Below, one piece after another: positions 45,623 to 56,996 of a DNA stretch of 64,000 bases (the stretch's first letter is position 1; each line of letters opens with the position of its first letter). The position numbers and the translations under genes were made by a program. The notes under the pieces were generated by a model that was not told the origin of the DNA, made no database searches, and was given only the letters and a program-made list of their open reading frames with translations. Source of the DNA: Austropuccinia psidii (taxonomy: Eukaryota > Basidiomycota > Pucciniomycetes > Pucciniales > Sphaerophragmiaceae); contig JALGQZ010000015.1 of NCBI GenBank assembly GCA_023105745.1, positions 3,619,499 to 3,683,498 of the forward strand, written 5' to 3'.

Positions 45623-46382
45623 TGTCACAGGGGCTCTTTGAAGTGAAGAGGGCCTGGCACTCAGTAAACTGGGACTCACTTATGGAGGGCTCAAAGATAT
45701 GGTAAGAAAGGATACACTTAAGAGTGTTAAAGATGAATTACTAAAAGAATGAATATAAGAAGAAGCAACAAAAAGAATAAGAATAAAGAATAGAAGAGCT
45801 AACCACAAACAAGTTCAAGTCCACTGTTTCAACCTGTCAGAATGGAAAGAGAAGGGTTAATAAGGATATGGCCACCCAACTCATACTGTACAGGCAAAGA
45901 GAGAAATGCAAAGACTAACTTAATATTAAAGAAATATAATACCCAAAATAAGGATAAGAATATTCATAAAATAATAAATAAACTCAATTAATTAACTGGG
46001 GAAAAGTACCTAGGGGGGAGAAAGAGGGGCTGGTATATGTGAGAAACACCAGCCCTGATCCAGAGGAAAAATTTTCATGAGAGGATTGAATTATTGAATT
46101 GAGTCTGGCCAATACAGGTCCTGTACAGCTGTACAGAACCTGTACAAGAGGTGTGGTGTATTTTAGTGATCATACAGTTTCATACTGGTGTATCAAAACT
46201 GTATTGGGTGAATCCAACCTGTACAGGTATTGACAGGCTGTATTGATGTACCAAGCTGTATGCATGTTTCAGAATGAAGATTGCTGAAACTGAATGCTGA
46301 TGCAGATACTGGATTTGCTGATTTGAGGTGTTTGAGTGGGTGTATTGATTAATACCCTTACCCCTGGTGAGTGGTTGTTACA
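45623..46382 (-). repeat. E4 3' LTR, 760 bp
   Basis: On the plus strand TGTCACAGGGGCTCTTTGAAG ... GGTGAGTGGTTGTTACA. It contains CTGTACAG palindromes near 46122-46138 and further GTACAG words. It differs from the 5' LTR at only a few positions by eye. Confidence 0.95.
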
Positions 46383-46400
46383 GTATCCCCCTCTTGAAAC
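46383..46400 (-). other. E4 polypurine tract
   Basis: On the minus strand TTTCAAGAGGGGGATAC directly precedes the LTR start TGTAACAACC. A G-rich tract in the expected place. Confidence 0.75.
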
Positions 46401-46689
46401 TGGTGGGCTCCTGAACACCATAATACCCTGCCACTGTTGAGTGGCATCTCAATATCCCCACATTTTTTTCAAAAATTTTCTTTTTAATTTTCTTTTCCTC
46501 TTGACCATTATCCTGAAAATCCTTCTTCAATTCTTCTCTGTAAAATTAAATTGATTCCACCCTTCTTTCAAGTTTTGAGTAAGTATTCCACTTCGAAATA
46601 TGCTTTTCTTTTCTTCTGATTCAATCAGCCTTGCCCTTGGGATATATCCCAAAATAAGGGCCACTGAGCTCTTGTGCTCAAAAAATGAT

Positions 46690-46722
46690 GCCCAATGAGT
46701 ATATGAAGTGTACTCATTGGGC
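46690..46722. repeat. 12-bp perfect inverted repeat in E4
   Basis: GCCCAATGAGTA (46690-46701) and TACTCATTGGGC (46711-46722) form a stem with a 9-nt loop. It lies between the 3' LTR and the antisense gene and could mark a transcript end or a dyad binding site. Confidence 0.75.
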
Positions 46723-46839
46723 AAGGCTTAATCCAATGAAATCTTGAAAAAATTTCCTCCAAGGGGTCTTGTCCCCATTGTCCATGGAAATGGCCTCAAC
46801 AGCCCTCAAAAGTGTTTTTGGGCTGTGGCCTCTTCCCTG

Positions 46840-47277
46840 ACGAATCATGATAAATTTTGATTTTTATGGCCTTTTGTGCCTTTTTGGGGTTTTGGTGAAT
46901 TTTATTGATTCCATGATTTATGGCCATTTCTGGCCATTTTGGGTCTTTGGGGTCCTATGGTCCATGGACCATACGCCGTGGTCTGCGGTCTGCAGTCCAT
47001 GCGCCATACGCCCCGGTCCGTGGGGGCTATTGGAGGTCCCCAGGACCAAAATGGAGCCCCTCGGCCCAATTTTTCTGGGGACCCAGGGTGACCAAGGGGC
47101 CCAGAATTGGCCCAAACCCAATTTTCACCATACATGGCCTGGACCCATTGATGGGGTCCAGGACCATCAAGATCCTGGCCTCCCCAAAGTTGCAGGGGAG
47201 GCCCTGGGTGTTGAGTTCAGCCCCAAAGGGGTATGAACCTTCACCTTAGAGGCTTTGAGGCATGGCATAATTGAGTT
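46840..47277 (+). promoter_or_regulatory. GC-rich upstream region of the E4 antisense gene
   Basis: A sharp GC rise compared with the surroundings. It is rich in GGCC and CCATGG words, for example the palindrome GGTCCATGGACC near 46960 and CGGTCTGCAGTCC. It lies directly before the antisense gene start, so a promoter role is inferred from position. No TATA box was identified. Confidence 0.35.
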
Positions 47278-48611
47278 ATGGCCCCCGTTTCCTTGAGGTC
47301 AAATCTTTTTCTTGATATGGAGTGGATTGATTCTGACGTCTTGAATTTTCTGCTTGCATATTCTTCAGTTATGAGTTCCAAACTGACTGAACTCACTGAA
47401 TCTTCTCCTTCTGCACCGCCACTGTCTGTTCTTTGTGGTTCTGGCGTCTTCAGTCAATTTTCCTCCCCTTCCATGGTGTCTTCCGGTCATTTTGATCCCT
47501 CCCAAACTTATGATGGGTTCAGAGCAGTTGAAGTTCTTGATCCTGCCTGTACTAAATGTTTGGCCAAGGGTAAGGATTGCTTTCAACATTACAATCCTCG
47601 ATCGTCAAAATGCCATTTTTTCTTCATTGGGAAGAAACCATGTCGTCGTACCGGGTCCACTTTGTCCAACGTCAGGAGGCACTTATGGAGCAGGGAAGAT
47701 GGGCCTTATGGGCAGGAATTCCCCATTCTTGAGGAACCTACTCCTGATTCAACCTCAGGATTTTCTCAATGTGAGTGATTTGCATATCTTGATTGAATTA
47801 GTACTGATATTTTGATGTAGTTACTGGTTCCAGGCAGAGGGATGTGGCCAGGTGGACTAATGTTGGAGGGCCCATTCCAATTGGTGGTAGGCCCATAAAT
47901 TACAGCTCAGAAGTCCCAATCTCAAGGACCAATACTCATGGAGTAGTGAAGGTAGTGAAAAAACTAAGAAGAATTGTTGATTCCCCAACAGATCCAGATG
48001 CTGAAGGAAGTGATGAGTTGGATGGTGAAGAAGTTGAAGTTGTTCCTCATTCAGTTGGCCATCCACCCAGCAATTTCTCTTCTCAACCTCTTGCCAATAC
48101 TAGATTCCAAAGACAAATTATTACCAGCACTCCCAGAACCTTCCAACCAATGCTTGCTTCCATTCCTACAACCCTTCCTCCTCCTTCACCAAATACTTCC
48201 CACACCACCAGGCCTGCCTTGAATCCAGAAGTAAGACTATCACCAGTTCAACAACCCAGAAACTCACCCATAACCACCTCCTGTCAACTCCAACCTGTGG
48301 CCAGCTCCAGCAGAAGAAGAGATGGATTGTCCCCTTTGCCGTTTCCTGCCGCTCAAGTTTTTCAAAGAAGTGAACGTTGGCCTATCTGGGTTACCAGAGA
48401 AGATCCCAATGCGGCTAGTGAAAATCAAGATTCTGTGGCCAGATTATTCAGGAGGGTTGATAGAAATAGCAGAGAGGTGATTATGTATGCTAATGATAGG
48501 ACTATTCCAGGTACTGCTTCTGAAGAGATGGATTCAAAATTTGCCTGGTATGAAGATGAGTTGATAAATGATTTCCAGAGAACTTTTGATGATTTGGGTA
48601 GAGATAACTAG
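47278..48611 (+). CDS. Antisense accessory gene of E4, two exons, ~427 residues
   Basis: Exon 1 runs 47278-47770. A 50-nt intron follows (GTGAGT ... GATGTAG, 47771-47820). Exon 2 is 47821-48611, joined in phase 1. The start is uncertain; ATGs at 47278, 47314 and 47371 are in frame. Residues ~85-140 hold a Cys cluster: DPACTKCLAKGKDCFQHY, then KCHFFFIGKKPC, spaced like a fungal zinc cluster with one Cys apparently missing. The middle is acidic then Pro/Ser-rich and disordered. The C-terminus (SVARLFRRVDRNSREVIMYA, FAWYEDELINDFQRTFDDLG) looks helical. No stop in over 420 codons, while gag-pol has several. I recall many similar proteins in A. psidii. Function unknown; perhaps DNA-binding. Confidence 0.75.
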
Positions 48612-49356
48612 TTTTCCTTTTCCTTGTTTGTGTTTGGTTTGACTTCTATCCCCACTCTTATAAATACTAAAAAATGAAAAAATAATGGAACCTCCCAATA
48701 CATGATTTGGGAGGGGATGCTGCTGCTTTAAAGAAATAAAAGAAAGAAAATTATACAAGTAAAGAAAGAAAGAAATAAAAGAATAAGAAAAAATGAGAGT
48801 AAAGAAAAGAAATAAAGAAAAATCCTGATGACTGGTCCTCCTTGTGGTGAGTTGCTTGATTCTGGCCAAGAAGTGTCTGAAAAATGAAAACCAAGAATTT
48901 GATGCTCACAGAGTGGCCAAGCTAATGTTTTACAAGAAGTAGAACCCTCAGGGATGCATACCAGGAGATGGAACTTACTTTCATAACTTCCACTCCCCCC
49001 AAGCACCATAAAACTGATATGAATTGCCATAAATGGCGTCTGAAATGAAATTCCATAAATGACTTGTGAAATGATATGCAATAAATGACTTGAAGTAATG
49101 AATGTCTTGAATTATGATGATTGGCATAAATTGAAATGGTAATAAAGAAAAGAAACACTTGGCCATATCTTGATAAGGTCCAAATCGGAGGGTATTGGTG
49201 TTGTATGCTTCCTGAACCTGTCCAAAGAATTGACATGTGCTCAAAAAGTGGCCAAGGTGATGCTTACAACAACATTTGGGTAGAATACCCCCTTAAGGGT
49301 GCATGCCAGGAGAGGAACTTCCTTTCATAACTTCTTCTCCCCACCAAGCACCATAA
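48612..49356 (-). repeat. E4 3' untranslated region with direct duplication
   Basis: A module around 48900-49015 (CCAGGAGATGGAACTTACTTTC ... CCCCCCAAGCACCATAA) recurs at 49240-49356 (CCAGGAGAGGAACTTCCTTTC ... CCCCACCAAGCACCATAA). It corresponds to the duplicated module after pol in E3. It lies between the pol stop at 49357-49359 and the end of the convergent antisense gene. Confidence 0.65.
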
Positions 49357-52300
49357 TCAAACTCTTGAGGTATTTGGACCAGGCTTGTCTGGATATAACA
49401 AATGGAAATCCTTGACAAGGTCTGGTGAGTTGGTAAGGTTGGAAGCTGGTTCCCAAGTGGTTCTTTCTGGGTCCTCACTGAATCCTTTCCACTCTATGAG
49501 AAACCATAATTTAACTCTTTTGAGTTTTGAGTCCAGAACCTGAGCTACTTCCCATTCTTCTTGCTCCTCCACTAGGATTGGTGGTGGTGGCGATTGATGT
49601 CAATTTGGGATAGTTGAATGCTTGACTGGTTCTAATAGGGACACATGAAAGACAGGGTGAACTGACTTCCATTGCTGAGGCAACTTGAGGTGATATGCAT
49701 GGCTGCCAATATTCTTCAGAACTTCAAAAGGTCCCAACCATCTTTCTGATAATTTCTTGGTGGGTCTTGTGGTCTTGATGTTCTTGGAAGATAGCCATAC
49801 TTTGTCCCCAGGTTGGAAATCAGGTGGAATTGTCCTATTTCTATCTGCATACTTCTTGAATATCCTTATTTCTGACTCTAATTCTTCTTTGACAACTTGC
49901 TGTACTGAATGGAGTTTGGTTGATAACTTTCCAGCAGGTGAGTCTTGAGAAATAGGGATTTAGTCAAAGCTGGGATTTCTTCCATAAATGGTGAAAAAAG
50001 GTGATTGCTTTGTTGATGAATGTTCTGCATTATTATGGGCAAATTCAGCCAGAGGGAGCCAGGTGTACAAGTCATCTTGATGATAGCTGACATACATCCA
50101 AAGGTACTGTTCTAGTATCTGATTTAACCTCTCTGTCTTTCCATCTGTTTCAGGATGAAAAGCAGTTGAAAGATCTCTTGATATCTTGAGCTGCTGACAT
50201 AATTTAGTCCAAAATGATGAAACAAATAAAGATCCTCTATCATTGACAATACTGACTGGAAGGCCGTTCTTGGAAAATACATGACTAATGAAAATTTGAG
50301 CTACGTCCAGAGCAGTGATTGTTCCATAAGCTGGAATGAAGATTGCCATTTTTGAGAACCTGTCCACAACTACTAGAATTGAGTCAAAGTTGTTTGACAA
50401 GGGCAATTGAGTGATAAAGTCCATTGATAAGGAATTCCAAGGACCAGATGGAATTTGAAGAGGCTTGAGTAATTCAAACTTCTCGTGATGAATGTTCTTG
50501 TTTCTTTAACGTTGCTGACATTAGGACACATAGTCCTTGATCAATTGATTCATGCCAGCCCAATAAAAATCCCTCTTGATGAGCATGAGGGTCTTCTCCT
50601 GGCCAGGATGGCCAGCCAATGGTGGGTCATGACGCTTTTGAAGAATATTGAGTTGAAGTTCTTCATTGCTTGCAATTACCACTCTATCTTTGAATAATAA
50701 CAACTTGGCTTGAGGTTCAAGAGAATAATCTGGAACTGATTCACCTCTTGCTAGTTGCTTGAGTATTTCTTTATAGTCTTTGTCTTTCCCTACTTCTTTT
50801 TGAATCTTGTCCACTAAATCTGAGAAAATCTCCACTTTTATTGAGAAGAATCTTGACTCTTGAATTCTATCTTGCTTGAGTACTTGATGAAAATGTTTAG
50901 GATTCTTGCTTATGAAGTCCACCCCCCTCTCTGGGTACACCTCGTCCCGGCGTGACAAGGCATCTGGTAAAGTGGCCAGCCTGCCTGGGCAGTAAGTGAT
51001 AGTGAAATGAAATTCTGAGAGAAATTCAGCCCAACGGGCCTGACGATGAGTAAGAACTTTGGAAGACATGAAATACTGCAAGGAAGGATGGTCTGTCAGG
51101 ACCTCAAAAGGATCAGAAAGAGAGAGAAGAAATGCTCTCCAGTGCTTGAGAGCCCAAACTATGCCAAGGAGTTCCTTGTCATGAATTTCATAGTTCAGCT
51201 CAGCTGGGAGAAGCTTGAAAATATCAAATGCAATGGGGTGCTTTCCTGAGTCATTCACCTGACTCAGTACGGCGCCCAATGCATAATCAGAAGCGTCAGT
51301 CTCTACAATAGTAGGTAGAGATGGATTGAAATGGGATAGGATAGGAGCAGAGGTGAAAGCTTCTTTGAGTGCTTGAAACTGACTAAGAGCTTCCTCATTG
51401 AAGATGAAAGGAGACTCTTTTTTAAGGAGTGAAGTGAGAGCAGTGATTTTTTTGGAATAATTTTTAATGAAACAACAATAAAAATTGGCAAAGCCAAGAA
51501 AAGATTGAAGTGCTTTGATGTTTCTGGGCTGAGGCCAATTGAGGATCTGCTGAACTTTTGAAGAATACATCTTGAGGCCATCACTTGAAACAACATAGCC
51601 CAAGTATTCCACACTTGAGGCATGGTATACACACTTGGAGGCTTTGGCAAATAAATTATTCTCTCTGAGTATTTGGAGGACAGAGGTCACATGTTTGACA
51701 TGCTCTTCCTAAGAGCTTGAGAATACCATAATATCATCTAGATAAACCACAACAAACACATCCAAGAAATCTGCAAATATATCATTCACAAGATTCTGGA
51801 AAGAAACAGGAGCATTGGTCAAACCAAATGGCATGACCAAATACTCATAGCTACCATATTTGGTTCTAAAGGCAGTGAAGTGCTCATCCCCCTCTTTGAT
51901 TCTCAGAAGGTTATATGCACCACGCAAATCTATCTTGGAGAAGATAGTGGAACCGTTGAATACGGTAAGGAGCTGGTTCATAGGTGGAACAGGGTATCTG
52001 TTCTTCCTAGTGACAGCATTGAGTTTGCGGTAGTCAACACACAAACGAAGACCTCCATCCTTTTTCTTGACAAAAAGGACAGGTGCTCCTGTTGAAGAGG
52101 AGCTTGATCTTATGAAACCTTTCTCTACATTCTCTGAAATGTAGGCCCGCAGTGTTTGTGACTCTTGATTTGATAATGAGTAGATAACACCAATTGGAGG
52201 TAGAAGACCCTCCAATTCAATATGATGATTACAGGCATGGTGTGGAGGAAGTTTCTCTGCTTTCACCTTGGAGAATACATCCAAATATTGGTGATAAGCA

Positions 52301-53019
52301 GGAGGGACAACCTTCAACCCAGTTTCAATTTCTTCTGGCTCTTCCTCCTCATCCCACTGCTCCTCCAGGGATGCATGAAAATATAAGGGAGGAAGGTCCA
52401 TATCCCCTTGAAAGAGATGAAGTGAAGATATGGCAACATCTTCTCCAACATCCTTTATCTCTTTGAAGACTTCATCTCTTAATGGAAGTAATGACTGAGA
52501 GGGAATTATGGAAGGGATATGGACAGAAGAAGGAAGGGAAGGTGTCTTAAGTTCACCAACCAGAGCAACACTGTTGACAGAAGTGGCTAAGTCATGACTA
52601 GTAGAAGGAATAATACCACTAGAATCCTTATGATTAGAATCATAGGTGATCAATCCATTTTTCCAATCAATAATGGGATTAAAATGGTAAAGGAAATCAT
52701 AGCCCAATATCAGGTCTTCTCCCTTGGGTGAATCTATGATAAAGAAGTCCCATTCAAAGCTTGGGAAGGAAGGCAAGTCAACTACCCATTTGGTATAATG
52801 AGTGATGAACAAGGCAGGGGATTCATTAGAATCCAGAATGAAAAGAGGAATCTTTTCAGGGAGCTCTGACATAGTCAATGAGTACTTGAGAACAAAATTC
52901 TTTGCAATAAAAGAGTTTGTAGCACCAGAATCAATGAGAATACTATACAAAATATCAGAGACAGAAGAAAAAATCAGAAACTTTAAAGATTTCTTGACAC
53001 TAGTATTCAGAGTGCACAA
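49357..53019 (-). pseudogene. E4 Pol: protease, RT, RNase H, integrase, chromodomain
   Basis: One frame with internal stops. Protease [15 protein letters not shown] (~52,940); RT with [19 protein letters not shown] and [11 protein letters not shown], then TAG at 51709-51711; RNase H ETDASDYALGAVLSQVNDS (~51,290), HDKELLGIVWALKHW and LPDALSRRDE; integrase zinc region AGHPGQEKT, then two TAA stops at 50521-50523 and ~50506, and a Cys-to-Arg change relative to E3; DDE core MDFITQLP, VNDRGSLFVSS, TDGKTERLNQ, followed by TAA at 49960-49962; TGA at ~49,598; chromodomain WEVAQVLDSK...LIEWKGFSEDPERTTWEP. All catalytic acids are intact. Pol is offset from Gag by one frame. Confidence 0.92.
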
Positions 53020-53072
53020 TTGTGCTCTTGAAGGAAATAAGTGAGAACCATTGAAAACATCATGATTCCCAC

Positions 53073-54434
53073 TCAGGCTTTTCCCTGCTTGCTAGGGAAG
53101 CCTCTTGATGATGACCCAGGCTTGTTCTGAGGTCTCTTGAAGCATTTTTCAATTGTGTGCTTTCCACCACAATAAGTACATAACCCCTCTTGAATCCTCC
53201 TCTCCTTTTCAGAACCAATTAATTTATTGTCCTTATTGAGGAGAGCAGCATGAGGCTTGTCCTTTGAAGATTGAAATTGCTTTCCCTTCTTGTTCTTCTT
53301 CTGGTGAGGCCTCTTTGAAGATGAGTTTTGAGGAGGCCTAGATTGATTGTATCCATTAACTGGAGGCTTTGTTTCTTGATTTCCACCCTTTTCTTTTTGC
53401 CTCTCTTGATATCTTGTGTCTAACTCTAAAGTGACATACATAAGTTCTTGAAGAGTATCAAACGTTCCAGGGTGAGAAGCCAACTGATCCAATAATCTTG
53501 ATGCCAATCCTCTTCTGTAAACATGGATGTAAGCTCTTTCCCCCCAATCTCCAATTCTTGACATTATGCTTCTGAAATCTGCAATGTGCAAGGAAACATG
53601 ACCACTCTCCTTCATCCTCAAATTGTCCAACTCTTGTTCAGCTTTCCTGAATTCATTGGGGTCACCAAACAGAGTGAATAATTGAGATTCAAATAATGGC
53701 CAATTATTGAGGAGGTAGGAAGGGTCTTCACTGGAAATATTTGAGAGATAGGGTTCAATCCACTTTCCAGCTCTACCAGTGAGAAAAGAAGTTGAGTATA
53801 GAACTTTCTTCCTGTCAGAGAAGAAATTTGCTGGATCATTATGAAAGATTAATTGACAGGATTGGATAAATCCTCTCAATTTATGAGCTTGAGTACCATA
53901 AAAAGAATCAGGTGCCTTCATGGATGGAGTCTTGAAAGCAGGGGCTTTGAAATTGTCCCTGGGAGCAACTTCTTGAGTGAGTTGCCCCATGAATTGAGTC
54001 ATCTGCTCCATCATCTTGAGGAGACTTGGATCAGTTTGAGAGACAAGAGGTTGACTAGAAAGGGCTAGATTAGAACCCTGAGGTACCTATGGAGCATTTG
54101 CCAAGGCATCTTCCACTTCAGTTTCCCCAGAATCTTCCTCTTCCACAGACTCTTCCCCCTCTTCATCTTCAACTTCCCTTAATCTTGCTCTTGCACCTTC
54201 AGGAATGCCAGGGTAGCCACCCAAAAGTCCAGAAAAGGATCTTGATCTTCTAGATTTCATTCCACCTCTTCTTGAGGGTGCTTCTCCTTCCATTGGTGGT
54301 CCTCTGTCCAAATTTGCACTCAGTTGATGAACTGATGGTGTGCGGTCAAGAGGAGCCCTTGTTGTAGGAGTAAGAACAGCTGGAGTTTTTGTGATCTAGT
54401 GTTCTTTGCTGGGGGACTATGCTGAACTGCCATT
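53073..54434 (-). pseudogene. E4 Gag, one frameshift and one stop
   Basis: ATG at 54434 opens MAVQHSPPAKNTRSQK. The frame then shifts near 54,390 and continues in another frame (RGPPMEGEAPSRRGG). An in-frame TAG lies at 54087-54089 after ALANAP. The capsid domain starts at ~54,014 (MMEQMTQFMGQL, FKAPAFKTPSMKAPDSFYGT, IGDWGERAYIHVYRRGLASR). The basic C-terminus carries CTYCGGKHTIEKC, a CX2CX3HX4C knuckle variant. Ends at 53073, with Pol opening ~55 nt downstream in a different frame. Frameshifting or reinitiation would be needed for Pol. Confidence 0.87.
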
Positions 54435-55164
54435 ATGAACAGAAGTTGAATAAAAGAAACTTGATGGTATTGAGAACAGAAATCAAAACTTGGCCAAATC
54501 AATCACAATAAGATCTTGATGAGTCTTGAGGAATCAATTCAATTCTTGAGGTGAAATCAACTTCAATCTAAAATCAATCAATTCAATCAAATTCAATAAT
54601 AAATCAAATTCAAATCAAATATCAATAATCTTGAGTAAATAAACAATCAATCAATAAATCAGTGTCTTCAATATGAATCAAGGTCTTGAGGAGTCAATCA
54701 ATCAATTAAAAATCTTCAGAAATCAATTCAAATATCTTGATGAGTCAAATCAATCAATAATCAAAATAAATTCTTGAGGATCAATAAAATATCTTGAGAA
54801 TTCAAAGTCAATCAATCCAATCCAAATGAAAAATCCTGAATCGCTGAATCAATAAACCCAATGAAACCCAATGAATAATCCAATCAATTAAACCAATCAA
54901 TAATTCCTAAAAAGAACCTGAATAAGAACACAGAAAAAATTTGATTTGATAAAATGAATGAAGTGAATGAAATGGTCAGCAATGATTAAGAAAGAAGAAA
55001 AATCAATTTCATATGAATGAAATGAATGAGATGAAATTGATGAGAGAAAAAAAATCATAATCCTTAAAGATAATTAAATCATAAAAGAGATCATAATTGA
55101 TGAATGAGAGAAATGAATATAAATGAATGAAAAGAAAGAATCAGATATGAGTTAATTAATTTAA
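54435..55164 (-). other. E4 leader, low-complexity
   Basis: About 730 bp of A-rich low-complexity DNA on the plus strand with many AATCAATCAAT, CTTGAGGA and GAATGAAATGAATGA words. No gene. Next to the 5' LTR the minus strand reads TTAAATTAATTAACTCATATC, similar to E3; no TGG primer-site signature. Confidence 0.6.
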
Positions 55165-55924
55165 TGTCACAGGGGCTCTTTGAAGTGAAGAGGGCCTGGC
55201 ACTCAGTAAACTGGGACTCACTTATGGAGGGCTCAAAGATATGGTAAGAAAGGATACACTTAAGAGTGTTAAAGATGAATTAATAAAAGAATGAATATAA
55301 GAAGCAGCAACAAAAAGAATAAGAATAAAGAATAGAAGAGCCAACCACAAACAAGTCCAAGTCCACTGTTTCAACCTGTCAGAATTGAAAGAGAAGGGTT
55401 AATAAGGATATGGCCACCCAACTAATACTGTACAGGCAAAGAGAGAAATGCAAAGACTAACTTAATATTAAAGAAATATAATACCCAAAATAAGGATAAG
55501 AATATTCATAAAATAATAAATAAACTAAATTAATTAACTGGGGAAAGGTCACCAGGGGGGAGAATGAGGGGCTGGTATATGTGAGAAACACCAGCCCTGA
55601 TCCAGAGGAAGAATTTTCATGAGAGGATTGAATTATTGAATTGAGTCTGGCCAATACAGGTCCTGTACAGCTGTACAGAACCTGTACAAGAGGTGTGGTG
55701 TATTTGAGTGATCATACAGCTTCATACTGGTGTATCAAAACTGTATTGGGTGAATCCAACCTGTACAGGTGTTGACAGGCTGTATTGATGTACCAAGCTG
55801 TATGCATGTTTCAGAATGAAGATTTCTGAAACTGAATGCTGATGCAGATACTGGATTTGCTGATTTAAGGTGTTTGAGTGGGTGTATTGATTAATACCCT
55901 TACCCCTGGTGAGTGGTTGTTACA
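55165..55924 (-). repeat. E4 5' LTR, 760 bp
   Basis: Plus strand TGTCACAGGGGCTCTTTGAAG ... GTGAGTGGTTGTTACA, the same length as the 3' LTR and nearly identical. CTGTACAG palindromes near 55663-55690. Followed directly by the ACCAC target duplication. Confidence 0.95.
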
Positions 55925-56490
55925 ACCACCAGCATAATTCTCTCATAACATACGTAAAAAATAGAAACAAAAATATTTTCCCCACCTTGATTCAATTGAA
56001 AGAAGAAATATCTCAAGGCTATGCATAAAATTAAAATATATTTTCCAAGAACAAATGTTTGCTTAGTAATAATGACATGCAACAAACTTGATAGAAATGA
56101 TGCAATCTCCATATGAAATGATACAATACTAAAACAGAAACACCAGCATAATTCTCTCATAACATACGTAAAAATAGAAACAAAAAATACTTTCCCCACC
56201 TTCAAGAAAACATCACCAGCCATATTATCTCAATGATCTCACATGACTCTGATAAAAAGAAAATCTCCCCAGCAAAATTATCTCAAAGACATCACATGAT
56301 TTTGATAAGAAACAGAAACACCAGCATAATTTTCTCATATATATTATATGACTAGAAGAAAGCACAATTGTCAGGAGCTTTATTTTCTCTACTTTCTTGG
56401 CAAAAAGAAAATCTCACAAGCCAAATTATCTCAAATACATCACATGATTTTGATAAGAAAAAGCACCACCAGCATAATTCTCTCAGCAAA
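55925..56490. repeat. Degenerate repeat module array, right of E4
   Basis: The blocks listed for 45332-45622 occur here two to three times: CCAGCATAATTCTCTCATAAC at ~55928, ~56142 and (short) ~56322 and 56470; CATACGTAAAAAATAGAAAC at ~55951 and ~56165; CATCACATGATTTTGATAAG at ~56290 and ~56438. Units are unequal and interrupted, so this is a decayed tandem or a repeat-rich part of an older transposon. Confidence 0.7.
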
Positions 56491-56589
56491 CACGCTGCTA
56501 CACCAAAACTACACGTCTCACCAGCTAAAACCTCTCAACTATGATTTTTTGTAAGTACCCTATTTTGAGAAGCTCTATGGAGGCCCAAA

Positions 56590-56640
56590 AGCTATAAAGA
56601 GAGGTCCTCTCTCCCTCATTTTTCCATCATCATGGAACAA
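56590..56640 (+). promoter_or_regulatory. Possible TATA box and downstream pyrimidine start region
   Basis: GCTATAAAGAGAGGTCCTCTC at 56590-56611 has a TATAAA motif followed by the dyad GAGAGGTCCTCTC and a CT-rich run. It precedes the 63-bp tandem array. A transcript start is possible but no clear ORF follows. Confidence 0.3.
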
Positions 56641-56693
56641 GCTCCCACTATCCAGGATCACCACCATCCCTGAACTAGCAGGATATCTAGAAA

Positions 56694-56996
56694 AGTAGTA
56701 GTGTGTTAGTAGTGAAAAGCTCAGTAGCCTTGCTCAGTAAGCTTAGTATTAGTGAAGAATAGTAGTATAACCGTAGTAAAAGCTCAGTAGCCTTGCTCAG
56801 TAAGCTTAGTATTAGTGAAGAATAGTAGTATAGCCATAGTAAAAGCTCAGTAGCCTTGATCATTAGCTTAGTATTAGTGAAGAATAGTAGTATAACCATA
56901 GTAAAAAAAGCTCAGTAGCTTAGTATTGTTAAGGAAATAGTAGTATAACCATAGTTAAAGCTTAGTAGCCTTACTCAAAGGCTTAGTGTTATTAGC
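56694..56996. repeat. ~63-bp tandem repeat, about five copies
   Basis: Units begin AGTAGTATAACCATAGTAAAA and contain GCTCAGTAGCCTTGCTCAGT and AAGCTTAGTATTAGTGAAGAAT. Starts near 56697, 56761, 56824, 56886 and 56938. The middle copies are nearly identical; outer copies degrade. ORFs across it are only repeat translation. Confidence 0.9.

Larger units (their letters stand above)
45623..55924 (-). mobile_element. E4: Ty3/Gypsy chromovirus with 760-bp LTRs and an antisense accessory gene
   Basis: Two LTRs of identical length (760 bp each, very similar) flank a gag-pol region on the minus strand. The target-site duplication is a perfect ACCAC (45618-45622 and 55925-55929). Total 10,302 bp. Gag-pol order is Ty3/Gypsy with a chromodomain. 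Between pol and the 3' LTR, ~3 kb hold a spliced gene on the plus strand, antisense to gag-pol. Five stops in pol and a frameshift in gag suggest it is no longer autonomous, though the catalytic residues are intact. Confidence 0.95.

Noticed and set aside
46847..47249. Several overlapping ORFs on both strands of the GC-rich block in E4
   Set aside because: Composition-driven; Trp/Pro/Gly-rich on every frame with no domain.
48534..49244. Minus-strand ORFs between the E4 antisense gene and pol
   Set aside because: Low-complexity A/G runs and duplicated 3' UTR; Phe/Ser/Ile-rich products with no motif.
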